DNA of 64,000 nt. Origin: Pseudo-nitzschia pungens. Taxonomy: Eukaryota > Bacillariophyta > Bacillariophyceae > Bacillariales > Bacillariaceae. Both the position numbers and the translations under genes were made by a program. Positions 53,240-64,000 of this stretch are shown here, piece by piece; position 1 is the stretch's first letter, and every line of letters starts with the position of its first letter. Where the stretch lies: positions 1,922,001-1,986,000 of the forward strand of contig CM074765.1 of assembly GCA_037355855.1 (NCBI GenBank), given 5' to 3'. Below the pieces are notes generated by a model. The model was not told the DNA's origin. It did no database searches and saw only the letters and a program-made list of their open reading frames with translations.

Positions 53240-56200
53240 TTAGACGGGTGCCATTCGTGGTGACACTCGTCGTTGATGTGAGGATCTGGAGTTCACCGAT
53301 TGGGCGTCGCCGCCCGCTCCACCCCGGACGTCTGATTCCTTTGTGATCAAACCCTGCTCCTTGAGAAATTTTAGCTGCTGTGCTCGTTGAAGTGCCTGTC
53401 GATCGGCGAGACTAAGGCTTGCACTCTGTGAGTTAGTGTCCAATAATAGCAAATGAAAAATTGAAGTAACAGGAAATTGTTAGAGAAACATAAGAATCCA
53501 AGACGTCATGGTTACCAAAGTTGTATCAACTTTAGTCGATTTCGATTTCCAAGTATGAGTCGAAACTCATTACCGTATTAACGTACCGTCGACGTTACAG
53601 AGGCTTGCTCCGACATTTTCTTTTCTTCTCTGATCGAATCGTGATAGTCATCAATGCTAGTGTCGACGTCCGTATTCACGGCAGAACCTGCATAACGGGG
53701 GCTTCCTTTGACACGGTCGTGAGAATAGCCGCTGTCACTTCCGCTCGAACTATCGTCGTCATCACTGGTATGGTAGCTTGTGTCAACCCCCAAAACCGAA
53801 TTATCAACGGCCTCCTCGAAGCGTCTTCCGAATCTCGAAAAGAAACCGTTTGAGGCTTGGGAACTTGCTGACGGAGAGTCTCGGTTGTGTTTATTGTTTC
53901 GCAAAGGAGTTTGGTTAGCCCGAATGCGGACAGGTGTTGTTTGCCGATCCGCTTCAAGACGAGCTCTCTGAGCAACGGAAAGCTTTTTCTCGGGTTCCTG
54001 CCGAGCTCGCTCTGGGGCGCTGTACTTTTTACTACGAGGTGATGGAGGTATGGAACCAATCGAAACATCAGCATTAGACGGAGCTTGATCCAAGGAGAAT
54101 CGTTCTAGTGAAACATCACGCCGCCTTGTTACTGAAGAAGGACGACGGTTGCTTCTCCCACTGCTGCTGGGTGGTCGCTGTGAAGTACTCATTGTGGTGG
54201 AGGCAATCGTGTCAAGTTTCGAAGAAGACATGATGGGTCCACCAGTATTCGAATGATCCGCCGAATTTGCTTCCTCGGCAATGCCAATGATTGCAGGAGG
54301 CCCCGCAACTCGAGGAGATCCAGCCATCGCGGCTCGCAGCTGAGGATTTGCGCTGTATAGCAACAAAGCTGCATCAAATTGTTTCTGGGTTCGCTCTTCA
54401 GTCAATTCTGACATGTGGGATTTGTTGTCATCCTCCAAAGCTCGTCGACCGCCACGCCCCCGTCGATTGCCCATTAGGTGATTACCTGGAATGTTTTCCT
54501 CTTCGTCATCTTCATCGTCATCTTCATCGTCGTGTACTTCGCCGTAGTCAGCAGATTCCTGTTTTCTATGCCGAGGAGACGCAGATAGTGTTTGGCTTAC
54601 TGTCTGACTTAAATCTCTGGAGATAGTGGTGGGAGGTTTGGAACTTGCTCTCACCACATTTGGTGGAGACGACGGGTTCAGAGACCCGCCAAACTGGCTT
54701 CCTCCATAGACGGATCCACCACCGTAAACGCTTCCGGCCTGTGACATCATTTCCATCATATTCTGTTGCACCTTGACTTGCGATTCAATCTTGTCTACGT
54801 ATCGTTCCAAAAGCTTGGACTTTTGCCGCTCTTGTTCCACCTTGAGCTTGTTGGCAGATTCTCGGTGCCTGTAGAGATCTAGTTCGCTATTGCTCTCTTC
54901 CAGCTTTTTTCGCAGTTCAATGACTTCTTTTTTGAGAATTTTCTTATGCGACTGTAGGGATCCTAGCTTGGTCTTCGTCGACGACTGATACATAGTCATC
55001 TCCATCCTTTGGGATGCCAGATCCTTCTGGACATCCTGACACGCTTTTTTCGACTGAAGTAGTTTCTGTGAGAGAGTGTCGATCTGAGTTTGAAACGAGG
55101 CTTGTTGCTGCAAGGCTTACTTCCTTCATTTTCTGGATCTGCGCCTCTAGTTCTTTCACCTTTGTAGTATCAACGTCCTGCTTGGAAGCTAATTTTTCTT
55201 CTAAATTGGAAATTTTCTGTCCACTATCCTTGCATGACTCCTCGACGACCCGAGCGTAATCTCCCAAAAGTTGGACCGCAGGTAAAACCCCCAAATCCTG
55301 AGCTTGAATCGTTTCCAAATCCGTATAGTATGCTTTCTTGGCTTGCCGGGTAGAGTTGTTACCGCTATTTTCTGAGGACATGATTTCACTCACTAATCGC
55401 AATGTATTCCGGCGAGTGTCTTCCATTTGGCTCCGCACTCGGTAAAGTTCTTCCTGCTGATTTTCCGCCTGCCTTTGGGCCTGGTCTAATTCGGTGTGCA
55501 ATATCTGTAGCTGCTGCGAAAATCCATCGCACACTTGCTTATAGGCCTCCCGCTCGTCTACCAAGGACGAATGGCGCTGGCCCAGCAGTGCCTGCGACCA
55601 CTCTTCTCCCTCCAAATCAGTATTAGCGCAAAAGTAAAAACTTCGCAGATCGGGATTGACCGTCTCGTCTCCGGCCAGTTCCATTACCAGGTCGTTCTGC
55701 GAAGACCTATGAATGGTAGTGTAGCATTCCATGTCGATAATCCCAGCGGGCTGGACTGTGCTGGTACTCGTTTGTGCGCTATTACCCGTTGCTGGAACGG
55801 CTGAATCGTCGTTATGTAGTTCTGCAGCCTCGTCTCCTGCTGTACCGGCGGCAGCATTGCCACCTCCGCCACCCCCGGTACCCAATACATTGTACAGAGA
55901 AGAACGAGGCTGGGATTGACCCCGCTTTCCGAATCCCTGTCGCACAATTTTGTTGAGTTCTTCCTGCTGTTTGGAAGTGAGTTGCGGTGTCTGGCAGGGA
56001 TTTGTTGGGTGCTGGTCGAAATAATATAGAAAGGTGTGCGGGACAACGCAGCAATATCGGGCCTGCCATACGTGCTTGTTCGTTTCTCTTCAAGAGCCAT
56101 CCGTTCTTGATGGAAAGCATTCCCAACACATCCGGGGTCCTTGGAGGTGCTGATTTGATGGTACAAGTCGTATTTAAATTCGAGAACCACAGGCTTTTGG

Positions 56201-56285
56201 TCAAGCTCGTCCGCTCCAAGAACCCGCGTTTGGCATCCTCGCTGGCCTGACTGATTTGGGCGGAGAGTCCCTGCTTTGCGGCCAT
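53240..56285 (-). CDS. PH-domain / coiled-coil protein with two frame anomalies
   Basis: The gene reads MAAKQGLSAQISQASEDAK from 56285. A PH domain begins at SIKNGWLLKRNEQ, but continuing it (VWQARYCCVVPHTFLYYFD) requires a one-base frame change near 56075. The PH fold resumes after a Gly/Ala-rich insert with GIIDMECYT, LRSFYFCANTDLEGEEWSQALL and LVDEREAYKQV. A long coiled coil follows. Its frame breaks at 55121 and resumes at 55107 if 13 bases, GTAAGCCTTGCAG, are skipped. That gives KMKE joined to QQASFQTQIDTLSQK. The coiled coil runs into a Ser/Gly-rich, partly disordered tail with GGGSVYGGS. A normal 161-bp intron (53586-53426) precedes the last exon. With both breaks bridged the product would be about 956 aa. 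It may be a membrane-associated scaffold, or a decaying gene. Confidence 0.75.
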
Positions 56286-57663
56286 TTTGCTTCTGTCGTT
56301 TGTGCGAAGCCGTTTCGTTCACTTTCGTCCTTTCACTCTGCACTTGGCACAAGACCTTTCTCTTCTCAACAATTAATTGAATGCACTCCGTGCGTGCCTC
56401 CTTCTGCTTTCGATGAAGTCGGCTCTACACGATTCGGTTCGTATCAGTGGTTCACACAACACACTCCAACAAAGATGAGAGAGAGTCTCGATTGCTAGTA
56501 ATCTTAGCTACACTTGAGTGGGTTAGGAATGCTGAAAGGCAAAAATTAGGTGCAGGATGGTACCGGTACAGTCCAAGTGGACTACGGGACTTGCTCTTTT
56601 ACTTCGCTGTCATAGTGTTGTACTACCAGTACCGTCCGGTATTGTTATTGTGCCTGTCTGACGGGTACCGTATGCTGCTGCACATAAGACGATAGCTGCA
56701 AGCCGTTTGTCGGGAAAAAGCTCATTTTTTTCGTCCAAGTCAACAAGAAAACAACGGATTTTCAATCTTTTATGAACGGTCACTTTCCGATTTTGAGGAC
56801 GGCAGGCGCACCGAGCACGACTCATAGCTACTATATCAACCGCGCAAGGTGATCTTGGGACAACTATACTAGTACCTTCAATATCAGTCACGAATAATTA
56901 TTTTTGGAATGTTGAGATTGATTTTGAGATGCATTCATTCATTCAGTTTCCAAAAACAAAAAAATTCTGAAAAGTCAGAAAAAATAATTGCTCTACGTTG
57001 TAAATAATGCGAAGAAATAGTTAAAGTACGTAAGTTTACTATCAGTCCACCTACGTACGTCACACGTACGAGTACTTCCTCACTCCTACGAAGCATTATT
57101 CCTTAAAAATTACTCGTATTTTCTTTCCAACCTCGCAAAATTCCAAGAAATTTAAGGTTAGTTAAGATCTTACCACAGTATGTTACTTATCCTGTATTCG
57201 TAGTTTTGCAAAGTACCATGATTTTTAATAGTAGTATGGGCTCATCCGATTAAGAACGGAAAGAGAAACTTTAAGCCCACCCGTCGCGTGCAAAGCTTGA
57301 AAATTCAAATGACCGTTTTCTAGCTGTCTTTGGTAAGTTTTTGTTTGTGTTGTGAGCATGCACGATTTAGAAAAACAAGTAAGGTTACCGTGCCTGAGAT
57401 CCGGAAGCGGTGGGTGCATCCATCGGTTTAGTTGGGGTCTTGTTTTACGAGAACTATCATTTACGGCATCTGCATCCCGAATCTCGAATCTGGCTTCGCT
57501 TTTTCATCGCAGCATTTTTCTTTCTTCTGTACGTTAATCTTACCGTATTCCACCCGGATAAGGTACGAGTTAGATAACGAATTCGGTGTGGTATCGCATT
57601 GATGCCATCACAACCAAACCAACATACAAAATACAGCTACCAATAATAGAACAATACTGCACA
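56286..57663. other. Divergent spacer between the PH-domain gene and ELO gene 1
   Basis: No gene seen. It should contain both promoters. GTACCGGTA palindromes lie near 56560-56660, and an ACGTACGT/ACGAGTA motif island at about 57025-57120. Confidence 0.4.
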
Positions 57664-59241
57664 ATGAGCACAGTAGATCCTTGCATCGCCGTGAATGGGG
57701 CAGGCCTAACCTACCGTGAATTCAGTTGTGACTATCCACAACTGGAACGCTTTTATTTCGAGTGAGTTATTGGTCAGCTTGATACTTGATGTCCATGGAC
57801 TGCCAATGGATTGCGTTGATGTAACATGCTTTCGGATGACAGATTCAATGACAGAGTCATTGGCACGCATGCAAAAAAATCATGGATGGCTTCATCCAGA
57901 GTGTTCTCACTCACTTTGTGCCTTTTGATTGGCATTGTTGATGTCTTTTCGTCGTCTCGCCATCATCTTCTTGTAAAAGATTCGAAAAAAAATACGATCC
58001 CGTCCCAGTGCTAGAATGGATGCGGGACCATCCGATTATTCCGATTGTTGCCGTCACAGCTTATGCGGTCCTGATATTCGGTGGACAACACATCATGCGG
58101 AATAAGGAGCCATGGAACTGGAGGAATCTAATGGCATTGTGGAATTTGTCCCTGAGCGCTTTTTCGTGGATGGGAATGTTTCGAACGTTACCACAACTAA
58201 TGCACAACTTGTATTACATGAGTCTACGAGACAATCTCTGTCTGGATCGTAAGTCCCATCGTGAAATGTTCCGGTCTAGGAGGGGGAAGACCTGCTCATT
58301 CATCGGTCAAAACTGCTTTCTTCGCCTGTTGGTGCATCTTGTCTTACGCCCTTCGATATTTTTCATCTATCGGTTGATTGGCTTGCTGCGCAAATCGAAA
58401 AACAGCAAGAGTAACGTACGGATCTGGCTCGTCAGGACTTTGGGTGCAGCTCTTCATTCTAAGTAAATTCCCGTAAGTTATTCGAAATCAGGATCAATAC
58501 AAGAGGTAACCAAAGTCTAAACCGGGAAATGGAACGCATATGTTGATGATCAAAAACAATCGACTCACGAACTTTCTCTGGATGGTGATGGCTGTTCGAA
58601 CGCAATGGAATGGGACAATGATGGATTGTTTTCATTCTCTGCGTGACTCTACGTGATACGACACTTTGGAACGATGTGCATGGCACGACAACAAACACAA
58701 TACGATTCTACGCAACAAAATACCTTGCATTGTGTCTTTTCTGTCGGATTGTTGACGGACATTTGACAATGCCAAATACAAAATACGGACATCCAGTGAA
58801 CTCGTCGACACCTTTTTCATTGTTATTCACAAAAAACCACTCATCTTTTTGCATTGGTACCACCACATTACGGTGCTCCTTTACTGCTACCATTCCTACG
58901 TGACAACCTCTCCGCCCGGAATTTTCTTTGTAGTCATGAACTACAGCGTTCACGCCACGATGTATGGATACTACTTTTTAATGGCGATTAAGATGCGCCC
59001 GAAGTGGTTCAATCCCATTTGGATCACTATTTTCCAGATTTCCCAGATGGTTGTCGGCGTGGCGGTAACCCTCGCAGGGTTTTATTACTACAAGACAGAC
59101 TCAACGTGCAAAATCGAAAAGGAAAACAACACAGCAGCTTTCGTAATGTACGGAAGCTACCTTTTCTTGTTTTTGCAATTCTTTTTTGGGCGCTACTTCA
59201 ACAAAAAGGGGAAGGCGATGAAGAAACAGAAATCGGTGTAA
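57664..59241 (+). CDS. Fatty-acid elongase, ELOVL6-like (copy 1)
   Basis: Four exons, 57664-57761, 57980-58248, 58406-58472 and 58797-59241. All phases agree and give 292 aa. ELO proteins are ER membrane condensing enzymes (3-ketoacyl-CoA synthases) of very-long-chain fatty-acid synthesis. Landmarks are FEKKYDPVPVLEWMRDHP, FRTLPQLMHNLYY, ILSKFPELVDTFFIVIHKKP, the histidine box LHWYHHITVLLYCYHSY, VMNYSVHATMYGYYFLMA and QISQMVVG. The C-terminus KKGKAMKKQKSV is Lys-rich and could be an ER-retention signal. The sequence pattern is closest to the ELOVL6 class, which extends C16 saturated or monounsaturated acyl-CoA (inference). The first exon is short and easy to miss; its MSTVDPCIAVNGAGLTY corresponds to the N-terminal part of copy 2. 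Confidence 0.92.
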
Positions 59242-59803
59242 GCATCAGAAACTACTGCTGACTTCACGGAAGAGACGAATTTTGATATATTTGTTAAAGA
59301 CCGTACAATACATAAAAGATATCTGGGATTGATGTTAAAGGAGTTGTATTATTATTGAGCTGTAGCTTTTCTTTTTTTACTCTATTTTGTACTACATGTG
59401 GTTGAAATTCTCCGGATGGGACTTGGCTTAGCCTTTTATGTAGCAACTGGCAAGGTGATGTGACAAGGAGAAAGGGTTGGGAAAGCGTTTTCTTCGTATG
59501 GGAGGCCCCCGTGAGAATCATTCAGACAATTTGTGTTTCCGATCCCGCTGGTCCTAAATCACCTTTCTTGTTCAAAGTGCCTTCCATGTTCAGAATAGCT
59601 CAAGTTAAATGGATGTTTTCTTATGTTCTATTCTATCAATTTTTTGGACCCGCAAGTCTACAGTACGCTTGATGCGGCTAAAAGTAACAATTTTCGATAG
59701 CATCATCGATGCGAAGGTTTTCAACAAACTTTTTAAACTTCTTCTGCAGTGTACAATATTCTATCGTAACAATATATGAGGTTCAACCCTAAAATGGTAC
59801 GAC
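59242..59803. other. Spacer between convergent ELO gene 1 and DVR
   Basis: Shared 3' region; nothing else recognised. Confidence 0.4.
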
Positions 59804-61249
59804 TTATTCTGGCGCCTTGGCAAACATGGTTGTGTAGGGATCGTATTCTTGTCCCTCGACAGCGATGCGGTCGTAGTGCTCTTGAAGTGTGATGGTTCCA
59901 AACTTTTCCTCCGGTTTGGTAGTGAGCATGTCCTCTACAGCGTAATACTTTCCAATTCGACCGAGCTCGGCAGCGTTCTCAAACTTTTCGCTGTTGAAAG
60001 TGTCTGCCACCCACTGGAGGCTGTCAATAATGACATCGAACAACCAGAGGGGAGCAAAGAAAAAGTTGGGTTCCTTTCCGACAGCATCGAAAAGCATCTT
60101 GATGCAGAAATGACAGCAACAAGTGAAGGAAACCCGACGAAAAAAAGAATATTTTGCGTTTGAGATTAGAGCATTCCCATGCGATTGATTGACCATCCTA
60201 ATGTTTCCCGATAAAGCGAGCGAGTAGATGAATGATATTTTTCAACTTACTTCTCCCTGTTTCAACATGGTCAAAGGCTCATCGGGTCCACCGAGGTCAA
60301 TGTTCTTGTTCAGTCTCGATTCATCGGTAATGCTGTCTACCAAGTAGGTGGCCAAATCGGCCTCGGCGATCGGATTGCATCGAGTGACCTTACCGTCCCC
60401 AAACATGACAAAGGGAGCTCCCTGTTGAACGACTTCCAGCTGACCCGAAACGGACTTGAAAAAGGCTGTTGGTCTCACAATGGTGTGGGTAATCTTGTCC
60501 TGGCTTGCCACCAGATCGGCCTCGAACTTGAGCTTCGCCTGTTGGAATTGAAGCCATGGGTTCTTGCAGCAAAAAGCCGACAACAAAACAAAGTGGCGGG
60601 CCCCTGTGGCAATGCCCGAATCGAGGCAATTCTTTGTGGCCTGGTAGTCGATCGCATAGGCATCCTTCTTGATTCCGGATCGAGATGCGAGGCAGGAGAT
60701 GACAGCCTCGATATCACCACCTTCGGCCTTAATTTTTTCCATGGTCTGTTTCGAGTTGATTCGATTTCGGCACAAACCAAACATCAGTGTTTTCCGCATC
60801 ATCGCAAATCAACAACAGATCGATCGATGAATCGATGTCAAACAGAAACGATTATTTTTAGGTCTACGCCCTCGCTGAAACAACAACCACGATTTTCTTT
60901 CTCTATCTTTGGCCTCTCACAATTCAGCACGCACCTTGGTCAGAGCTGCGGGATCGGTCACATCGCATTCGACAACCTCGGCACCCTCAAAGAATTGACC
61001 AAACAAAGCCTGTCCCTGCTTGTTGTTGACCTTTTCCACGTCCCGAACAAGTGCAATAGTCTTGTAACCCTGTCGCACACTTTCCCGAACGACAGATTTT
61101 CCAATATATCCGGTCGCACCCGCAATGATAGCGGTCTTCCCGGCTCCGACCGTCTCAGACGACATGGAGAGAGAAAAGGCTCCGACATTGGAGATGGCGC
61201 AAATGCACCACGTACCGACCAACGCCAGTACAGATCCTGTTTTCATCAT
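59804..61249 (-). CDS. DVR: Divinyl chlorophyllide a 8-vinyl-reductase
   Basis: Three exons, 61249-60935, 60745-60251 and 60097-59804, all in phase 0, giving 367 aa. The enzyme reduces the 8-vinyl group of divinyl (proto)chlorophyllide in plastid chlorophyll synthesis. A signal peptide ([19 protein letters not shown]) followed by AFSLSMSS fits diatom plastid import. The NAD(P)-binding Rossmann motif is [11 protein letters not shown]. Family blocks are [98 protein letters not shown] and [13 protein letters not shown]. The intron 1 donor must be GTGCGT directly after AAG to keep the frame. It diverges from ELO gene 2. Confidence 0.94.
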
Positions 61250-61958
61250 CTTGCTCCAAGCGTTATTCTACGCAATTCTATGCAGTTCCTGTTATACCGT
61301 TGAGAAACCAAATCTAGGATTAGCATTCCATTGTCTCAATGAAGAAGGACTGTGTATCGGAGCGATGATGATGATTGGCAGTATTTTCGATGAAAATCTT
61401 CCGTTTACACGCGTCAGACTTCAACTTGGATCACAGTATGATTAACCCTAATCAAAATAATATCATCTTTTTTCACAATTTCATAACGGGATTGAAGTTG
61501 CTAACAATCCGTGACTTGTCTCGTGGCACGCCACTTTTCTCACACAATCCACGTCAAAAAGACATACGCCAACTAAAAATACGCCAATAGACTACAGCAG
61601 TATTAAGGAAACTTCGAACCAAACAATTTGAAATTCCAATGACTTTTAGTGTCGTACAAGTCCTCGTAGAAAGTGTTCAAAAATGATACCGAACGAATGT
61701 GCTTCCGACATCGTACGGTAAGTTACGGCACCACAGTAACGCACTACGGGTACAAGCGGACAGAGACCTCTCTTCTTCAATGCACAAAACCACTGTCTCG
61801 ACATCGTTTGGGGAAAAACTTTGAGGGTAACACATCAAACGAAGGCTTGATCGAAAACGATATCTACTCCGCACTGTGAATGGAAGGACCTGTATGCCTT
61901 TCACCAATTTCAAGTTCATCTTCTCAATCCAGTTTCGTACGCAATAACCAAATTCAAA
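61250..61958. promoter_or_regulatory. Divergent spacer between DVR and ELO gene 2
   Basis: The 709 bp should contain both promoters. No element is recognised beyond TACGGTAAGTTACGG-like motifs near 61710-61730. Confidence 0.4.
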
Positions 61959-63047
61959 ATGTCGTGGTATCCAATCGACAAGACCGAGAAATGTTTGATG
62001 GCGAACAGCGCCGGAATCGCCTATGAATCGCTTCCCTGCTTTTACGAGAATACCATCGGTTTGACCTTCACCGGTTGGGAGAAAAACTACAATCCAATCC
62101 ACATTCGTGACAAGATGACGGACAACCCGTGGGTTCCCGTGGTGGCCATCGCGATGTACGGCATCATGATTGGCGTCGGTCGCACCTATTTCAAAACCCG
62201 AGAACCTTGGAGCTGGAGAACTTCCTTGGCGTTTTGGAATTTGGGTCTTTCGGTGTTTTCCCTGATTGGTTTTTGCCGGGTCGCTCCGCAATTGGCACAC
62301 AACCTATACCATTACACCATCTCCGAAAATTTTTGCTTCGATCCCGAGCAAATGTACGGATCGGACCGCATGGTTGGAACCTGGGTTCAGTTCTTCGTTC
62401 TGAGCAAGTTCCCGTAAGTGATCTATTTCGTCATCCATTCAACGCTCAATCAGGATCGCGCAGGGTTTCAGCGGGAAGGCGATAACTATGCATTCCGACG
62501 CAGTGGATTGTCACGGCAAACTTGTTCTGTGTACACCAAACTTTTTTTCTGACACGTTTGTTCGCTCCCTTTCTTCATACCCTCGGATGCAACCACTGGC
62601 AGTGAGTTGATTGATACCTACTTCATTGTCATCCACAAGAAGCCTCTTATTTTGTTGCACTGGTACCATCATATTTCCGTTTTGGCGTATTGCTGGCATT
62701 CCTACGTGACAAAGGCTCCTCCGGGAATCATCTTTTGCGTCATGAACTACGCAGTGCATGCCATCATGTACTTCTACTATTTTTTGATGGCCGTAAAGTG
62801 CAAACCAAAGTGGTTCAACAGCATGTACATTACCGTCTCGCAGATCTCGCAAATGGTCGTCGGTGTCATTGTCACTATTTTGGGTTTTGTCCTTCCGCCA
62901 TTTTATGAGGGAGAGTGCCATATCAAGAAGCAAAACAACGTTGCAGCCCTTATCATGTACGGCAGCTACCTGCTATTGTTCCTGCAATTCTTTTTCAAAC
63001 GATACTCGAGTGCACCGAAGAAGCAGGACGCCAAGAAGAACAGTTAA
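61959..63047 (+). CDS. Fatty-acid elongase, ELOVL6-like (copy 2)
   Basis: Two exons, 61959-62413 and 62603-63047, with a 189-bp intron in phase 2, giving 299 aa. The last exon is 445 bp, the same length as in copy 1, and the intron sits at the same point (SKFP/EL). The two upstream introns of copy 1 are absent. Landmarks are WEKNYNPIHIRDKMTDNPW, FCRVAPQLAHNLYHY, LSKFPELIDTYFIVIHKKP, the histidine box LHWYHHISVLAYCWHSY, VMNYAVHAIMYFYYFLMA and QISQMVVG. The tail is KKQDAKKNS. It is a clear paralogue of copy 1, diverged well beyond recent duplication. Confidence 0.94.
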
Positions 63048-63372
63048 AAAGCACTAGTAATTTTGTCACGAAAACAAGCAACGTTATTGCGAAAACCGTA
63101 GCAACGCAAATTGAACCCATCATCACTTGCTCTTTTTGTATCTATTTAGATCAATATCATATTATACCGTATCCATCCGGAAAATCTTCCTGGAGAACGC
63201 GTGGAAGGCAATCAATTCACCAGAAAACAACTACACCTATAAATACAGAAGTGAATGGAAAACGATCAACTCTATGTTATTGTTTCAAAAATAGAGTTTC
63301 ACACCACTGTGACGGCACAATTGTCTCGTTCAATTTATGTGCTTGTTTGGTTTGTTATTCGCTCATCCATCG
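63048..63372. other. Spacer between convergent ELO gene 2 and the last gene
   Basis: Shared 3' region; nothing else recognised. Confidence 0.4.
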
Positions 63373-64000
63373 TCATAAATCACGGCGTCCCTTATCGCGC
63401 TTCTTTCCAAAGACGACAAAGAATAGTCCCATGGTTACCGCGAAAAACGCGCAACCTACGAAGTGATTTGAATGATCCAGGCCATCATGAGGGTAGAGTT
63501 TAATGCCGCGGTCACCTCTATCCACATCTTCTTCAACATCATCAGCAATGTCACCTTCATCAGGAAGGACATCATCGTTGCCGGTGTCATGTAAAACCTC
63601 CGGCAGGTCGTCATCGGTTCCACCATCGTCCATATCCTCAGAAATTTTGTCCGCACGTTTGTGTTCCCGCTTCGAAGCTGTATAATCTGACAACTTTTGC
63701 TGTCTAGTCCTATGATGTTGCCCTGTTTCTCTGCCCAAATCTAGAGTTTTGTCTCGAATTTTTTGTTGTAAAGTTTTGGCATTGTCGTTTCCCCTACTGT
63801 TGGCTGCATTGCGGGTATCGGCTGCAGAACGTATTTCCAAGCCAAGATCTCTCGCACCCATTTTCACATCCAATCCCTTCGGTATATTCCCAGGCTTTTC
63901 CAGCATGTTCTTTCTCTTTCGTTTTAGTTTCGAATTTTGTGTTGCTGCCTTTTCTTTTTGTCCCTCGTCCTGTTTCTCTACTGCTGGTTCTGCTTTTTCG
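63373..64000 (-). CDS. C-terminal part of an unknown tail-anchored protein (partial at window edge)
   Basis: The frame stays open from 63906 to the window edge, so the Met at 63906 is probably internal and the gene is cut off at its 5' side. The visible part is Lys/Glu/Gln-rich and low in complexity (EKQDEGQKEKAATQ, KLKRKRKN), then acidic with DDGGTDDDLPEV and DDVEEDVDRGD. A single hydrophobic segment, FVGCAFFAVTMGLFFVVFG, lies some 12 residues from the end and is followed by KKRDKGRRDL. This arrangement suggests a tail anchor or a single C-terminal membrane span with a basic cytosolic tail. No family is recognised. Confidence 0.65.
   Translation of the reverse strand, partial: EKAEPAVEKQDEGQKEKAATQNSKLKRKRKNMLEKPGNIPKGLDVKMGARDLGLEIRSAADTRNAANSRGNDNAKTLQQKIRDKTLDLGRETGQHHRTRQQKLSDYTASKREHKRADKISEDMDDGGTDDDLPEVLHDTGNDDVLPDEGDIADDVEEDVDRGDRGIKLYPHDGLDHSNHFVGCAFFAVTMGLFFVVFGKKRDKGRRDL

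Noticed and set aside
55991..56071. Possible 81-bp intron explaining the PH-gene frame change
   Set aside because: The junction would leave the wrong phase, and it would remove the YCCVVPHTFLYYFD strand that completes the PH domain.

Overview
The window is nuclear DNA of a photosynthetic stramenopile, most likely a diatom. Short spliceosomal introns of about 80-410 bp with GTAAGT-like donors interrupt many genes. Two chloroplast proteins (CCB1 and divinyl reductase) begin with a signal peptide followed by an AFAP- or AFS-type motif, the plastid-import signature of red-derived secondary plastids. The Ty1/copia element resembles the CoDi group described from diatoms. All assignments rest on reading the protein sequences; no searches were run.

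Layout: (1) 2.2-7.4 kb: a membrane-anchored phosphatidylinositol 4-kinase (+) and CCB1 (-), a cytochrome b6 haem assembly factor. (2) 7.5-19.7 kb: accessory DNA. Three tandem, hairpin-rich pyrimidine arrays lead into an unrecognised 1207-aa protein gene (+). A Mutator-like (MULE) transposase (-) converges on it, and a 308-aa unknown gene (+) follows. Possible diverged terminal inverted repeats enclose the block. (3) 20.4-22.6 kb: RIT1, an initiator-tRNA ribosyl-phosphate transferase (-). (4) 23.8-31.9 kb: a young Ty1/copia retrotransposon with near-identical LTRs and a perfect 5-bp target duplication. A 2.0-kb non-autonomous retroposon, with an 18-bp target duplication, 3' hairpins and a TTA tail, has broken its pol gene. 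(5) 32.5-64 kb: ordinary genes. These are a cysteine-rich type II membrane protein, GCN2 eIF2alpha kinase (7 exons), DDI1, a fused GT27-like/GT31-like glycosyltransferase, an alpha/beta-hydrolase-fold protein without the nucleophile serine, a PH/coiled-coil protein with two frame anomalies, two ELOVL6-like elongases flanking divinyl chlorophyllide reductase (DVR), and the 3' part of a tail-anchored protein gene running off the right edge.

The genes do not form an operon. They touch plastid assembly (CCB1, DVR), fatty-acid elongation (two ELO genes), translation and stress control (GCN2, RIT1, DDI1), phosphoinositide signalling and the secretory pathway (PI4K, the glycosyltransferase). The most novel items are the glycosyltransferase fusion, the transmembrane PI4K, the MULE with an unknown convergent partner gene, a copia primer site complementary to its own LTR, and a GT...AG interval of only 13 nt that restores a reading frame.
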